A stretch of 64,000 nt of DNA, from the NCBI GenBank assembly GCA_025917655.1, contig CP084610.1, positions 806,001 through 870,000 of the forward strand, given 5' to 3'. Source of the DNA: Chlorella sorokiniana (taxonomy: Eukaryota; Chlorophyta; Trebouxiophyceae; Chlorellales; Chlorellaceae). This document shows positions 18,715 through 30,827 of the stretch, piece by piece (positions within the stretch are counted from its first letter, which is position 1; the number at the start of each line of letters is the position of its first letter). A program made the translations under genes and the position numbers. Under the pieces are notes generated by a model that saw nothing but the letters and a program-made list of their open reading frames with translations, was not told the DNA's origin and did not search any database.

Positions 18715-21700
18715 TCATTCTCTTTCCTTGTTCTGGGTCAGCAGCCGCATGCGCTCACGTAACGACATGCGCGCGACTGGCACTGAGTCATCTTTTGCAG
18801 CTTCGGCTGCTGCATGCCTTGCAGCCGCTTGCAATCGCTCTGCGTTTGGTGAGCCCCTTGCACCGTGTACTGCTGCAGGTTTCTGAGACGCTGTCGCTGG
18901 TGCAGGCTGATTCGCGGCTGAATGGATGGGCGCAGGCGGAGACGGTACAGCAGGTGGGCCGCCAGCACGTGTACCCAGATTGGGAAAGAGGACGTCAAAC
19001 ATGAGTGCCTGCAGATATGGCTTCAAATCGGCGCTTTGGGAAATACCAGTGGCGAGAAAGAGGGGAGCAAGAGGGGCGGGCGGGTTGTAGCGTGCCCCCA
19101 CCCCCCGCCCCGAGCCCCTGTTGATCCCTGGAGCAACGTCAGCCGACAAGATTCTTGCGCAGATGACCCGTGGCAGCAAAGTGCAGCTGGATTTCTGGTT
19201 ATTCACCTGTGGTGGAGGTGCCCCACCGCCGTTTGGCTCGCCAGAAAGCTGCTGTGCGCCAATAGGGCTGCCCAGTGCTGTATGTTGAGTGTCTTCTGCT
19301 GCGGCAGCTGCTGCTGTCCCTGCCTTTTGCAAGCTGGGTTCAGTCGTGTGTTGCGCAGGCACCAGGGCTTCAACCGCGACGAGGGCTGGGTCCTCCGCCT
19401 CCTCCGGCTTCACCGCAATGGCTGCCTCGTCAACATCCTCCTGCTTCACTGCAGCCCTGCGGGCCACCCGCATGCCGCGACCTGGAGGCCGAACCACAAG
19501 CCTGCTACTCACGCCACCATCGCGGCCTGGTGCTGCCTGGGAGCCTTGCTCTCCTGCCTTGACAGCAGCACGGGCGCCCCTCGCGGTCGCTGGCTGGACG
19601 TCGCAGCAGTCAAGGCTGCCCGGCCGCGGCTCGCGCGTGTCGCAGCGTGGGTTGGCGACGGCCCCTGTCTCCCCTCGCTGCTGGCCGCCATGCGGGGAGA
19701 GAGCTTGGGGACGAAGGGCTCCCAGGGCCAGCTGTCGAGGTTGTCCGCGTGGGCAACGTCCAGCGCATAGCCTGCGCCGCAAGGCACCACTAGGGCAGCA
19801 AGCCCGGTGGCTACATGCCACAACAACACAGAAGGGTGCGGGCATCCAACCTTCAGCCCCCAACCGCGAGGCCCAGATGGTAACGTGCAGTTCTGATGCG
19901 TGCAAGTGCTCACCTGCCTCCGAAGCAAGCTGGGCGGTTTCCAGGCAGCTGCGCAACCAACTGCAAGGATGCAGACGTCGCAAACCTCAACCTCGTCTGA
20001 TCACTGTGGCTCACCCGGAACAGGCAAGCCATTGTGTCCCGCGCCGACCTGTCGGTCACTAGGTGCACGCCGCCTGTGGCCAGCTTGAGCTTCAGGGTGG
20101 CGACAGCCGGCGCTCCTCCTGCCTGCTCGCTCACGGCACGCAGCAGCGTGTCAGGCTCCACGGCCGCCGCGCTGAGACCAGCGCTTGGAGGCGTCTGCTG
20201 TCTGTGGGGCAGCGTGAGGCCCACTGCGTGTGTCACAGGTGAGCCGAGGTTCCTTGCTACCCTGGCTCCCAGAACGCGAGCCTCTGCCCCTATGCCGCTG
20301 GCCTGCTGCTGCTGCAGCCGTGCTTGCAACGCAGCCGCCTGCTGCACAATGCTCTGCACGCTGGGGAAGCGCTGCACGTTGCTGCCGCAATGCGGGTTTG
20401 GCCAAGGTGCCCGGCCAGTGCCAAGGCGGAGCACCAGGATGCAGCAACTGCGCAAGCATGAGAAGCGGGATCCTCCCGTCCAATGGTGGCAAGCTGCGCA
20501 TCCAAGTAAGCCGCCAGCGCATGCGAAGCATCTTGCCCATCGTGCAGCTTGCCCAGCTGGTGCTGCGCCTGCAGTCGCGCCGTGGCCAGAAGCAGCGCAG
20601 GATCTTCAGCATGAGCTCCTGAGCAGACACGGAAGGCGGCGCATGCTGGGGCAGCGTGCCATTCCTCCCCGCCGCACCTGCTTCACACGCTCATCCTCGC
20701 CTCCCTCAAACTCTGACTCCTCTGCCAGCTTGGCTGCCAACATGGAAGGGTTGACGAGGCCCGGGCGCACAGTGCGGCGCAGCAAAGTGGTCACATCAGC
20801 TTCGTCCACATCTGCAGCAAGGATTGAGAAGAAGGGAATACAGAAAGATAGAAGGACCAGACCAACCTTATGTTTCGTTACAAGGCAGCAGGACAAGGCA
20901 GCAGTCTTGCCCTCGTGCAAGAGCAGCAGTCTTGCTCACCCTCCCAATAGGAATCGCCCATGCTGTCCACATTATTTGGGTCTGCCTGCAGACGCTTCGC
21001 GACAGGAAGTGAGGGCCCGTAATGCCACAGGCACACCGCATCCAACACGTATCACACTGACTGGCAACGGCGCTCACCACCAAGCTGGCGCTGCTCCTGT
21101 GGATGAAGTAGCGCGGCCTGAGCGGCACTCGCCGCCCCTGGAGGCGGCACTCCAGCAGCCAGGCGATGCTGACGACGTCGCGGTCCTGGCTGATGTGGCC
21201 CTTTACCTTTGTCCCGGACTCGTCACCTGCAGCGGCACTTGTGCCGCATGCACCAAGGTCTGCCTCTGCATGCACATCAAGCGCCACAACAAGGCTGAAG
21301 CAGGCGGGTGAGGCAGTGGCAGCGCACCTGCCAGGATGTGTGTGATGCCGGAGTTGGCGGTGAAGAGGACGCGCACCTCGCCGCCTAGCTGCTTGACAAC
21401 CTGCTCCACTTCCTTCTTACTGCGCAGGGAAGCCCACAAGAAGCTTGAGAAGAAGCAGGTCACACATTGGGTCATGCACCTAAGCATGAAGTGCACGTGC
21501 CTGTATGGGCAAGCAAGCGCAGCAGCCTGGGCTCACTTGTAATCTCCATAGTTGGCAAACACGATGTGGCAGCCCTCCAGCGCATTACTCTCCACATCAA
21601 CCTGCGCTGACCAGCGGACCAAGACATGGCTAAGAGCTGGCATTCGCAGGGCAGCATGCCTTGGCGAGTGACAGAGCGGTACCCATTGCCATCAAACCCG

Positions 21701-24700
21701 TTGCACGTATGCCAACACTTGATTCACATCTGCGCGTGCGCCCTTGCCTGTGACAGGTCCGTTGGGCGGGCTGCAGGCACCACCTGCAGGCTGCCCTTGG
21801 GCCGCTTGGCAGGCCGCTCCCTCCTGGTGCCGCGCTTGCGCTTCTTCCCATCGTCCGCCACCTGCGCAATAAGCTCCCGAATGCGCTGCCTTGCAGGCGC
21901 AGGAGGCTATGCGCACGCAGAATGGAAGCGGCACGCCAGCGGCATGCGCTGCTGCGGATGGCAGGTGCTGCCGGGGTGGTGCCAACCTGCGAGGGGGCGC
22001 CCATCTCCACATCCGCCTTCTGCCGCTGCTGGTCCACCAGCTCCTGCAGCTCGCGCGTGGTGCTGGCCATGCTGCCCGCCTTGTCATCCCTGCGTGCCAC
22101 GTCCGCCAGACTAGAAGAGGTGAAAACAGGCGCACAAGGATGCCCTATGCCACAGTGCGATTTCCGGAATGACAAACACAGCGCTTGCCTGATGGCCTGG
22201 ATGATGGGGAAGCGCAGGGAGTAGCCTGTGGCAAACTGCTTGGAACGTATGGTGCGGAGGTCTGCTTGGACCTGCATTTAAAGGTGGGGTACAGCGCCCG
22301 CGTAAAACACCCTTGGCCACGTCAGCACCCAGCGCACATGATCGCAACAAGGCCAAGGCTACCTTGAACACGACGCTCTTTTCTGGGTCTGTGATCCACA
22401 CGTCGGGCTTCTCCCGGCCAGTGATGCTGCAAGCACCCCCAACAAAGGGGCAAGCTTTGCAGACGTGGCAACCAGAGCAGCAAGCACGTCGTCCACTGGC
22501 TGCTCCTCACTTGTAGATGCTGGGTGGCGAGCGCCCGTCGGCCTCCACGCACAGCGGGGTGATCTGCTGGTGCACGCGCTCCCGCTCCGTCTCATTGAGC
22601 CCGCTGCCCACCTGCAGCATGTGACAGCACGCTCGTGCCTCGAGGCAGGCAGCACTTTGAAACACAAGCTCACGCCTGCCCAGCATCCCCAGATCAGCCC
22701 ACCCCCACCAAGCACACAGACCCGGCAGAAGGATGTGTAGGAGGAAGGCGCCGAGCTTGTTGATGCAGATGGATCCGCCAGAGCCAGCAGGTACTGCGTG
22801 TACAGCCCACCACGCCCACCCTTGCCACCCCTGCAACACACCAAGCGGCCAATTTGCGTCCGTAAACCTAGCGAAACTGCAAGCTGGTGCGCAGGTAAGC
22901 GTTTCCTGTAAGGCGGCGCAACTGTGGTGTCGCGGCTTTGCAGGACAGCCTGCACCCACCATGCGCCGATGGCCACACAGTCCAGCTCGATGCCCTTCAC
23001 ATAGTCTGGCTTGATCCTGCGGGGTGGCGGGTACGCATGGCAGTGCAGCGCGCTGGCTTGATGCCAACGACTTGCCAGGAATTGGGCGCACCGTCCCCAC
23101 CCCTGGGCACCCTCACTTGATCCAGCTGTTGGAGAAGCGCTCGTTCGGGTGCCACTGCGAGTCCAGGGCCTTGACAACGATTCCCTCCTCACGGATGCGG
23201 GCCATCTGCGGACGGGACACAGGCACCCATCTCAGCCGCACGGTCAGCAGTGCCAGCGTGCACACGAATGCCGTGCAGCTCCGCACCCAGCCCACCTCTG
23301 CCAGCATGCTCGATATGTCCTCCTCCCCCTTGCCCAGCCGCGAGGCCAGCATGCCGCCAATGTGGGTCTTGCCAGGCAGCAGCGGCACCATGCGGCCGCA
23401 CACGGCGCTGCCCGCCAGCGGGCGTGCCTCGCCGGGCAGCACCGCCGCTTCCAGCATGCGCTGGCGCTCCCTGAGGGGCAGCTCGTTCACGCCGCTGTCG
23501 CCGTTGTGCAGGATGTCAAAGGCGATGTACCACAGCTCGCAGTGCTGCCGGGGGAGGCAAGCAAGCATGTGGGGCAGAGGGTCTACTGATGAGACAACGG
23601 TACGTACCCAGTACATTCACACGTTTAACAGCAGACCGGCTGCAGCCTGAGTGAGAGTCCGGCAGTGCTGCTGCCCCTCCCCTCCCCGCCCCTCACCCAC
23701 CCCGATCAGCGGCGCCTCATAGTCGGCATCAACCACGGCTGCATGGTCTTCATCCACCTCGTTGTACTGAATGGGCGGCAGGGATGGGGGCTGCACTGCG
23801 GAGCTGCTACGAAACAGAGCATGCAGCGTGAAGCCAAGCACACGGTTGGAGCCAGAGAAGCAGTCAAGGGCACATGCCGCGCACCTCTAGTACGTCAACC
23901 GCAGACTTCTTGTCTCGAATCGCAGTGACCAGAGGCTTGATACTGCCAAATGTTTCAAAGCATTGCCTGCTGGGCAAAGGCCGGCGGACGATGCAAGCAG
24001 CAGTGGTTCGGAACTGTCAGCTGTTTTGTGCGGAGCACAGCGTTGTCCCACCTCTTCTTGTTCCAGACCACCATCTCGCCATCGAGGATGCAGGTGCCCT
24101 TGGTGTGGCGCTGAATGATTTCGTCAGCCACACTATGCATAATAAGAGGAGCAGCACATGCGTCTGAGATTGTGACAGAGCGGGCGCCGCCGTGACGCTG
24201 AGCCCCTGGCAGCTGCAAAGACAGGGTGAGGAAGCTCGCCTCGCCAGCCATGCAGCAGGCACCGCCGCGCTCTCACTCGTAGCTAGACTTTTCTGCATGC
24301 TCGATGGCGCGGCGCGAGTAGTAGGATATGTCGCCGGCGGCGGTGCGGTGCACCTGTATGCGCTCGCCTGCACGTCAGCAGGGCAGGGACCGTGTGAAGG
24401 GCCAGGGGCGGGCAAGCCAGCGGCGCAGCGCTGGACCTCAGCCCTGTGGGTGGGTCCCCGCAGCCGGCCCCACCATCAAACTTGACCTCCACCACAAACT
24501 CGCGCAGAGCGCCCTCCTGGTCGTGCATGCGGCTGAAGGCCCAGCGCACGCTGTTGCTGGCCAGCGCCAGCTGCGGCCGCACAGGCACGCCGGGCTGCAT
24601 GCTCTGCAGCAGGGAACCGTCAACCGGCGGCGCATGGAGAGTCGGTGGATAAGCGGCCAAAGACGTAAACCTGGGCCCCCTTAAGACTGAATGACAGCAG

Positions 24701-26036
24701 CACAGCCAACAATGCTGGGCCCCAGTCATTTGCAGATGCAAAGGCAGGTCCCGATGCAGCCTGCCCGTGAGTGATCACCGTGTTGTAGCGGCGGTGCGTG
24801 TCGGTCATCTGGTTGAACACAAAGGCCAGGTCCATGCCGCTGTTGTTGTAGTACTGCTCGGCGTCGGGGTGCCAGGCGCTGAAGATGGTGCCCTCGCCCG
24901 CGTTGATCTGCGGGGGAAGAGGGGCAGGGGCAGCCAGCGAGGCCTTGGGCTTGCCGCAGGCAGCGCAACGGCAGGACCCGTGCGCAGAGGCACAGGCACT
25001 AGATGTGCAGACCCGCCTTCAGGTTCTTCAGTATGATCTGCACAATCCATGCCATCTGGTCAGGGGTGGTGATCTGCACGTCAAGAGCAGGTTGACAAAC
25101 GGTCAGATTGTGCGCCGCAAACAGGCGCATGCCCTCCAGTTTCGATAAGCCCTCGCATGCTCAGGTGCCCCACTGCGCCTGGATCAGCCCCCTCAGGATG
25201 ATGGCCTGCTCGGCAGTGTTCCCCGCATGCGCCGCGAGCCGGTCCAAATCCTCGTTCAGGCGGCCGACCTTGAGCGTCTTGAGGCGGGCGGGGTCGCCGC
25301 CCGGGTCAATCATGCACCGATCGTTGAAGATGGTCTGGCAAAGGATGGATAGGCAGCAGCGGAACCAGTTTAGGTGGCAACCTTTGCAAAGCAGGAGCGC
25401 GAGTGCACGATATAATCATCAGCTCAGTGACTCCAGCTCTTGTGAGCAAGCCGGCCCTGCCTGCTCACGTCTTTGAGGACAGCAGCAAAGTCTCCAGCCG
25501 CCTTTGACCCGGGACGCTTCCACTTCTCAATGACGGAGGCCTCCCGGCTCTTCTTGTCCATACCCGCGGCCCGCAGCATCACCTCGGACAGCTTGGATTC
25601 CAGCAGCTTGTAGTTGCCGCGGGCGCGGTCCAGCTGCAAGCAGGGCAGACACTAGTGAACCAGCCTGTTCCATTGTGGCCGGCAACGCATCCGTGCGCTG
25701 CAACACTTCAATGTTCACCTGCGGAAGCACAAGTCGGAACACAGAATAGCCGTCATGACTGCTCTTGTCTATATTGTACTGAATGAACTTCCTGCAGGGT
25801 GTAAAGGGAAATCGCGCAAAAACAAAATCTATCAGGCGATGCACCCAGCCTGGGGCTGCAAAAGAACGTCTCCTGGCAGGCACAGGTCTGCCACGAATGT
25901 TCCAGCATACCCACTTTACGTAATCCTGACGATTCTTCTTGATTCTCTTGCAGCCCTCGAAAAAAGCAACCAGGGTCTGGAAGCTAAGCTCGCTGGGGGT
26001 GACGGTGCGCCGCCCGCCAGCGGCGGTGCTTGCCAT
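18715..26036 (-). CDS. LIG4: DNA ligase IV (ATP-dependent, NHEJ)
   Basis: Seals double-strand breaks in non-homologous end joining with XRCC4. In order: N-terminal domain (SFQTLVAFFEGCKRIKK at the start; LESKLSEVMLRAAGMDKK ~25,610-25,555; ITTPDQMAWIVQIILKNLK ~25,075-25,015). Motif I is EVKFDG/ERIQVH (~24,490 and 24,370) with the AMP-accepting Lys, split by an intron. Then CILDGEMVVWNKKR (~24,090), LWYIAFDILHNGD (~23,545), EEGIVVKALDSQWHPNERFS (~23,190-23,130), KPDYVKG (~23,010), KPDVWITDPEKSVVFKV (~22,415-22,365) and LRFPIIQAIR (~22,220). BRCT1 is KEVEQVVKQLGGEVRVLF to VVSIAWLLEC (~21,420-21,150), the XRCC4-binding linker DSMGDSYWEG (~20,965), and BRCT2 ends SWLRSCLETAQLA (~19,960-19,925). 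A long Ala/Pro-rich tail ends MSLRERMRLL..KERE. About 20 exons. Oddities: FPII where FPRI is usual in motif VI, and the long tail. Confidence 0.9.
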
Positions 26037-26456
26037 GCCGCTAAACCGTCGTCAACGAGCCGTGGCAGCAGTACAAGTTTTGCCGAGTGCTGATCTGATA
26101 TTATCACGGCATTGGTTCCTGCAACTGGCTGCAATGCTGAGCGCGAGTTGATCCGTGCGAGACTGCGCTGCAAACCCGGTCTGAGTAGCACAGTACAAGT
26201 GGAACCAAGCGTTGTTGAAGGTAATTGCAAACCTTGGAAGCGGCGTAGCACGGTGGTGAGTTCTCGAAGTACGAGAGGGCCCAGGTTGTGTACTGCAGCC
26301 TCTTGGACACCTCCTGCTGCTTGGTTAAAGCTTCGATCCTTACATCACCCCAGCCCCCTGGAAAACATCCTGCTCTATTTCGACACTCTGTGATCCTTAC
26401 ATCACCACCAAGCTTATAGGCCCGCACATGCCAGACACTTGCACAAGGGCTTGCGC
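26037..26456. other. Intergenic between LIG4 and DRP5A
   Basis: LIG4 promoter/5' UTR and DRP5A 3' UTR, both on the minus strand. GATCCTTACATCACC occurs twice (about 26,335-26,349 and 26,392-26,406), placing two TGTAA motifs on the minus strand. No gene seen. Confidence 0.45.
26397..26401 (-). terminator. TGTAA polyadenylation-like signal of DRP5A
   Basis: Minus-strand TGTAA about 56 nt downstream of the DRP5A stop codon; a second one lies at 26,340-26,344. Confidence 0.4.
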
Positions 26457-29400
26457 CTAGAGGCACCGCGCCAGCTCCTGGAACTCGTTCTTGCAGCGCA
26501 CAAGGCCCTCCACGCGCTTTGCCAACGTGTCGCGACCCGTTTCCAGCGCCGACAGCACCCCCGCCGCTGGCAGAGGATGAGACAGCATACAGATGATTGA
26601 GTGAAAGCGGCAGTTAAAAGGAAGCACAGAGTGTCACATTGTATTTTGCCAGCGACACAGCTCCCAGCCACGTGCCCACCCGTGAACAGGCCCATGAAGT
26701 TTTCATCAGTGCGGCCCACCATCTCCACACTCAGCTCTGCTGACAGCTGGCTGCTGAGGGGCTCCAGGAATGCGCTCTTCAGCGTGGCTGGCGCCGCCTG
26801 GCAGGCAACGGTTTGGCGGATGCGTCCAAACAGCCGAGCTGCCTGCATGTTGCATCGAGCCCAAGTTCACTGACCAAGCAGCAAAGCAGCCTTAACCAAA
26901 CTATAATCTCCTGCACCAAAACCCCAAGGTGCGCACCTCGTGGCAGACGTTCAGGTATGCGCTGCCGGCAGGGGGAGGTGGGGCGACCGCAGTGCGCGGC
27001 ATCTTTGCCACCCTGCCCTTGCCAGGCGAGTCTTCGTCCACGTTGCGCCCAGCAGCAGCAGCCAGCGCTGCCCGCCGCAGATGGTCTGGCTTGTTCACGG
27101 TAAGCGCATCCGGGGAAGGCGTCTCGGGGACCGTCTGCATAACACTCGCACGCATGTTAGCCTGCCGGACCCCAGGGAATGCGGGGCAGACGACACCAGT
27201 TCCACCCACCTGCTGTGTCTCTGCAAAGGCGGACGGCCCATGCCAGGCTCGTTCTCGTCCGCGCCGCGCGCCACGCCTTCACTGTTGTCGAACACAGATG
27301 GCGTGTCGTCCGTGAAGCTGTGCTCTGCATGACCAGGGCCTGCCACATGTTCTGGGTGTGTGCTGGAGGCAGACAGCATCCTTGGGGCCTGCTCCCACCT
27401 GCCAGCATGCCCATGGCAAACTCCGACGTGGCAGTCTGCAGGTGGTGGCGCACAATGCCCTTGCACCGCTCCTCCAGGCCATGCACAAAGGCCTGGAAGG
27501 CGGAGCGCAACGCGGCGTGGAAGGCCACATACGGGGCCAGGCGCTCAAACCCTGCACACAGCAAAAGGGGCACCATTAGGCGACAAACTTGGGCTCCTAC
27601 ACCACACCTGTTAAAATTTTGAACCAACATAAAACAGCAGACATGCCTGAGCCACGCTGCAGTTGAGCCTGCTCCGCTGCAATGTCGAACGCCCGCTTCA
27701 CCACCGCCCCCAGTCGGGCGCAGGCCGCGTCCAGCAGCGGCTCCAGCGCCTCCCGTGCTGCCCCGCGTGCCAGCTCCTCAGCAGCCTTGGCCACCCCTCC
27801 GCCATTCCTGCAACGTGCAGCATGGTCAGCCGTGCATGGCTGACACAGCCTGGAACAAGGCGTGGAGGCCAGCACATTGGCCTTTCGATGCGGGGGTGCA
27901 CCTGCCCTTCAGCGCCAGCAGGATGTTGGCGACCCGGTCGCGCTGCACTGCAGGGAATTCCAAGCACTTGGCCGCCTCCTGAAACTCCTGTAGCACGCGC
28001 TCAAAGGCGGCGCCGCCAAACAGGCGCAGGCCCGCGTTTGCAGGCCGCACCGCAGCCGTCACCCCAGGCCACTGCAGGGTATAGGGTGGATGATCGAGTC
28101 ATGCCAGGAAATGAAGGATTATGCAACACTTGATCTGTTGTTCAAGCTGCATTGAAGGAGGCCATTCAGACTCACGCTGCCACCAGCCCCCACAGCCGCC
28201 CGCTCTTCTTCCGTGGTCCAGCCTGCATGGCGCAGGAAAAGCAGGTCTAATGTGGGAGACCACGCACCCAACATCTGCTTGCAGCCAGCTACGACATCCT
28301 TTGCGATCCAGCCAGGCGGGGTTGCGCAGCTCATGCGCTCACCAAACGACATGGGGTCTGCCACCGGTGAGCCCTCCAGGAGATCCTCCACCTTGCCCGC
28401 GAGGGCCAGGGTGTACTGGATGGCTGCAAGCAGCAGACCAACCTTCTGATGAAACCCAAGCGCTGCGCTGTCCAGCAAAAGAGCAAGCCGGAACAACAGC
28501 TACATAGTCAAGCGAAAGGCAGCAACGCACCAGCGCGGCGCAGGGACACCACATCCCCGGCCTCCTGCAGCTTCCTGTCAGCAGCCAGCAGCTCCTTGGC
28601 CACCATCTCGCAGCGCTCCTGCAGCAGCGCCAGCGTGGCGGGGGCTGCGTCGCGATAGCGGCGAGCCAGCTCCTCCTCCAGGAACCTGCAAAGCAACGCA
28701 GGGGCCGACAGTGTGCGGTGAACACTGCTAGGATGGTTGCCTGCTGCCACTCTAGCCGCAGCCCAGCCCTGCAGCCACTGTCTCCCACCTCCTCAGGTTG
28801 CCAAAGCCGATGCGGGTGCCAAAGCGCTCCTCGTCAAAGCCACCAGCAATGCTCTCCCTCAGGTGCCGCTTGACGCCTGCGTCCACCTCCTGAATGGCGC
28901 GTCGCCAGTCAGCGCTGGTGGAGGCACCCGTGCTTCGGTCCTTGGGCAGCGCCACAAAAAAGGGCTTCACATTTGGCGGCAGATAGCCGGATGCGCTTAG
29001 GTACTGCAGACGAAGGAGGGCAACTGGGTAACGACTGCATACATGTCAGTAAGAAAGCGACGTGCAAGCGCCCACCTTGTCAACCTCCCATCGCTCGCTA
29101 AACTCCTGCACATGGAACAGCAACAGGCATTCAAGCCATGACTGTGCAATGCACATTGATGAAAAGCAAAAATTCCCAGCACAGCAGCAAGAACGAGACC
29201 TTGAGTCGGTTGTCAAACTTGCTGGCCACCATGACTGCACGGGATTGGCGCAGGTAAGAGTTGAACACTGGCAGACACATTGTTGATGCGGTTCCAGGGC
29301 TATCGTCCCTGCCCTCCTTCATCACCTGTGCGCTGAAAGTGCGGATCCACTTCCTGGATGATGTGCATCCACAGGCTGCTGCACCACTCCACGCTGCTCT

Positions 29401-30417
29401 GCTGCAGGAACAGGATGAGGCGGTGCGGCGGAGCGCACTGCAAGGCAGGGGGAGCGGCAAAGGTGGATGTCAGTGAGGAAGCAAGCACCCTCAAAGCAAT
29501 GATGCAAGGGGGAACAGGCGCGTTACCTGTGCCTTGACCATCGCCAGAATGTCATCGGGGTGCTGTCTGCCTCTCCCTTGCGTGCCTGCGCCAATGCAGC
29601 CGCCAAGAACGGAGGTCAGGCGACTGCGCTGCAAGGCTATGACACGGGAGCTCAGCCTCACAGCAGCAGGTCACCTTCAAAATGAAGCCTGGCGTGTCCA
29701 CGATGGTCAGGTTGGGTGCATAAGAGAACTCGGCGCGCATGACGATGGGCTGCATGGCAGCAGCACAAACGACGGCGATTGACCCACCTGCAATCACAGG
29801 CCCGTGCAGACAAACGGTGCCCTGGCTCACCTTGCTGCTGACTGTGGCGCCCAACTTGCGCAGGTGCACCTCGGTGCGCTCGCGGATGGCCTCAGCAATG
29901 TTGGCCTCTGGGATGACGGGCCCATAGTCGTCGTTGTCCTCGTCTTGCAGGCGGCACCGGGGCTCCGTGGCCGAGGGATCATGCACCTGCACGCCTGGCG
30001 GCAGAGCAGCTCAGCTGTCTGTGCGACCCTGCCAGAACAGCCGCCTGAGCGCCCCGCCACCGGCAAGCTGGGGGCGCACCATTTGGACGATGAGGGGCCG
30101 CCTGGTGCCCATCTCCACCTCCTTCACGTTGAACCGGAACTGCATGGCCCAGAATGTTCCATGTTGGTGGTGCAAAGCATCCGCGCAGTGCAACCCATCC
30201 TCACCCCCAGGAAAGCCTCCAGCAGGCTGCTCTTGCCGTCCGACTGCCCGCCAATGGCCACAATCTCCGGGATAGGCAGCTGCTCGCCAAATGCCACTGC
30301 TGCAGCCTGCAAGCGCGAGTAAGCTTCATAGCGGATTTTGCTGGCCGGGTTGTCAAAGATGTCTTGCGCCTGGCTCTGTCGCCCTGCCATGGCTGCCTGC
30401 AAGCAGCAAGACGCCAT
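26457..30417 (-). CDS. DRP5A: Dynamin-related protein 5A
   Basis: A large GTPase of the plant dynamin subfamily linked to cytokinesis. The G domain has the P-loop GGQSDGKSSLLEAFLGV (~30,260-30,212), then VEMGTRRPLIVQMV, EPRCRLQDEDNDDYG, the G3 motif NLTIVDTPGF (~29,715-29,690), LILFLQQSSVEWCSSLW (~29,430-29,370) and the VASKFDNRLK G4 block (~29,235-29,205). The stalk follows: PPNVKPFFVALPKDRST (~28,985-28,930), GGFDEERFGTRIGFGNLRR, APATLALLQERCE, GGAAFERVLQEFQEAAKCLE (~28,020-27,960), YVAFHAALRSAFQAFVHGLE (~27,530-27,470). A VPETPSPD block (~27,135) and the C-terminal NEFQELARCL also match Arabidopsis DRP5A as I recall it, which separates it from ARC5/DRP5B. An in-frame ATG at 30,417 was chosen; another at 30,390 is possible. 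About 15 exons, each with canonical borders. It is divergent from DNAAF5. Confidence 0.9.
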
Positions 30418-30827
30418 TTTTCAATCACTGAAAACAATGTCACACCGAGGGCTGATGTTTCGTCGCCACCGGGCACCCGGCAGTCGCTGACAGGCGGCTG
30501 TCAGTGGCGAGCTGTCCAGCGGACTCCTTCAAAACATGCGGCAATGCATTATGCCGGCACCACGATCGTGAAGTTCACCTCGAGGCTGCGGGCGGCCCCA
30601 AAGTGCGGGCAGGAGCCGCTCAAACGGAGTGTGCGTTCGCAGCTGCCTGCACAGAAGGTCGGTTCGATGGAAGTCTTCTGCTTATAGAGGGCTCGCTAGA
30701 TTCGGTGAAGGAGCGAACATCGAAGGGGCTTCACCTCGGCCTGCAGTACACCCGCAGTGCAGACTGACGGAATGGTCAATTGGGGGACTTACTGAGACAA
30801 TGATGTCGGTATGAGTGCTTTGCAGTC
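30418..30827. promoter_or_regulatory. Divergent promoter region of DRP5A (-) and DNAAF5 (+)
   Basis: 410 bp separate the two start codons, so the genes share a bidirectional promoter region. No TATA box or named operator was recognised. Confidence 0.45.

Noticed and set aside
26457-30417. Assignment as ARC5/DRP5B chloroplast-division dynamin
   Set aside because: VEMGTRRPLI, the GGFDEERF-IGFG block, VPETPSPD and the C-terminus match the DRP5A pattern instead.
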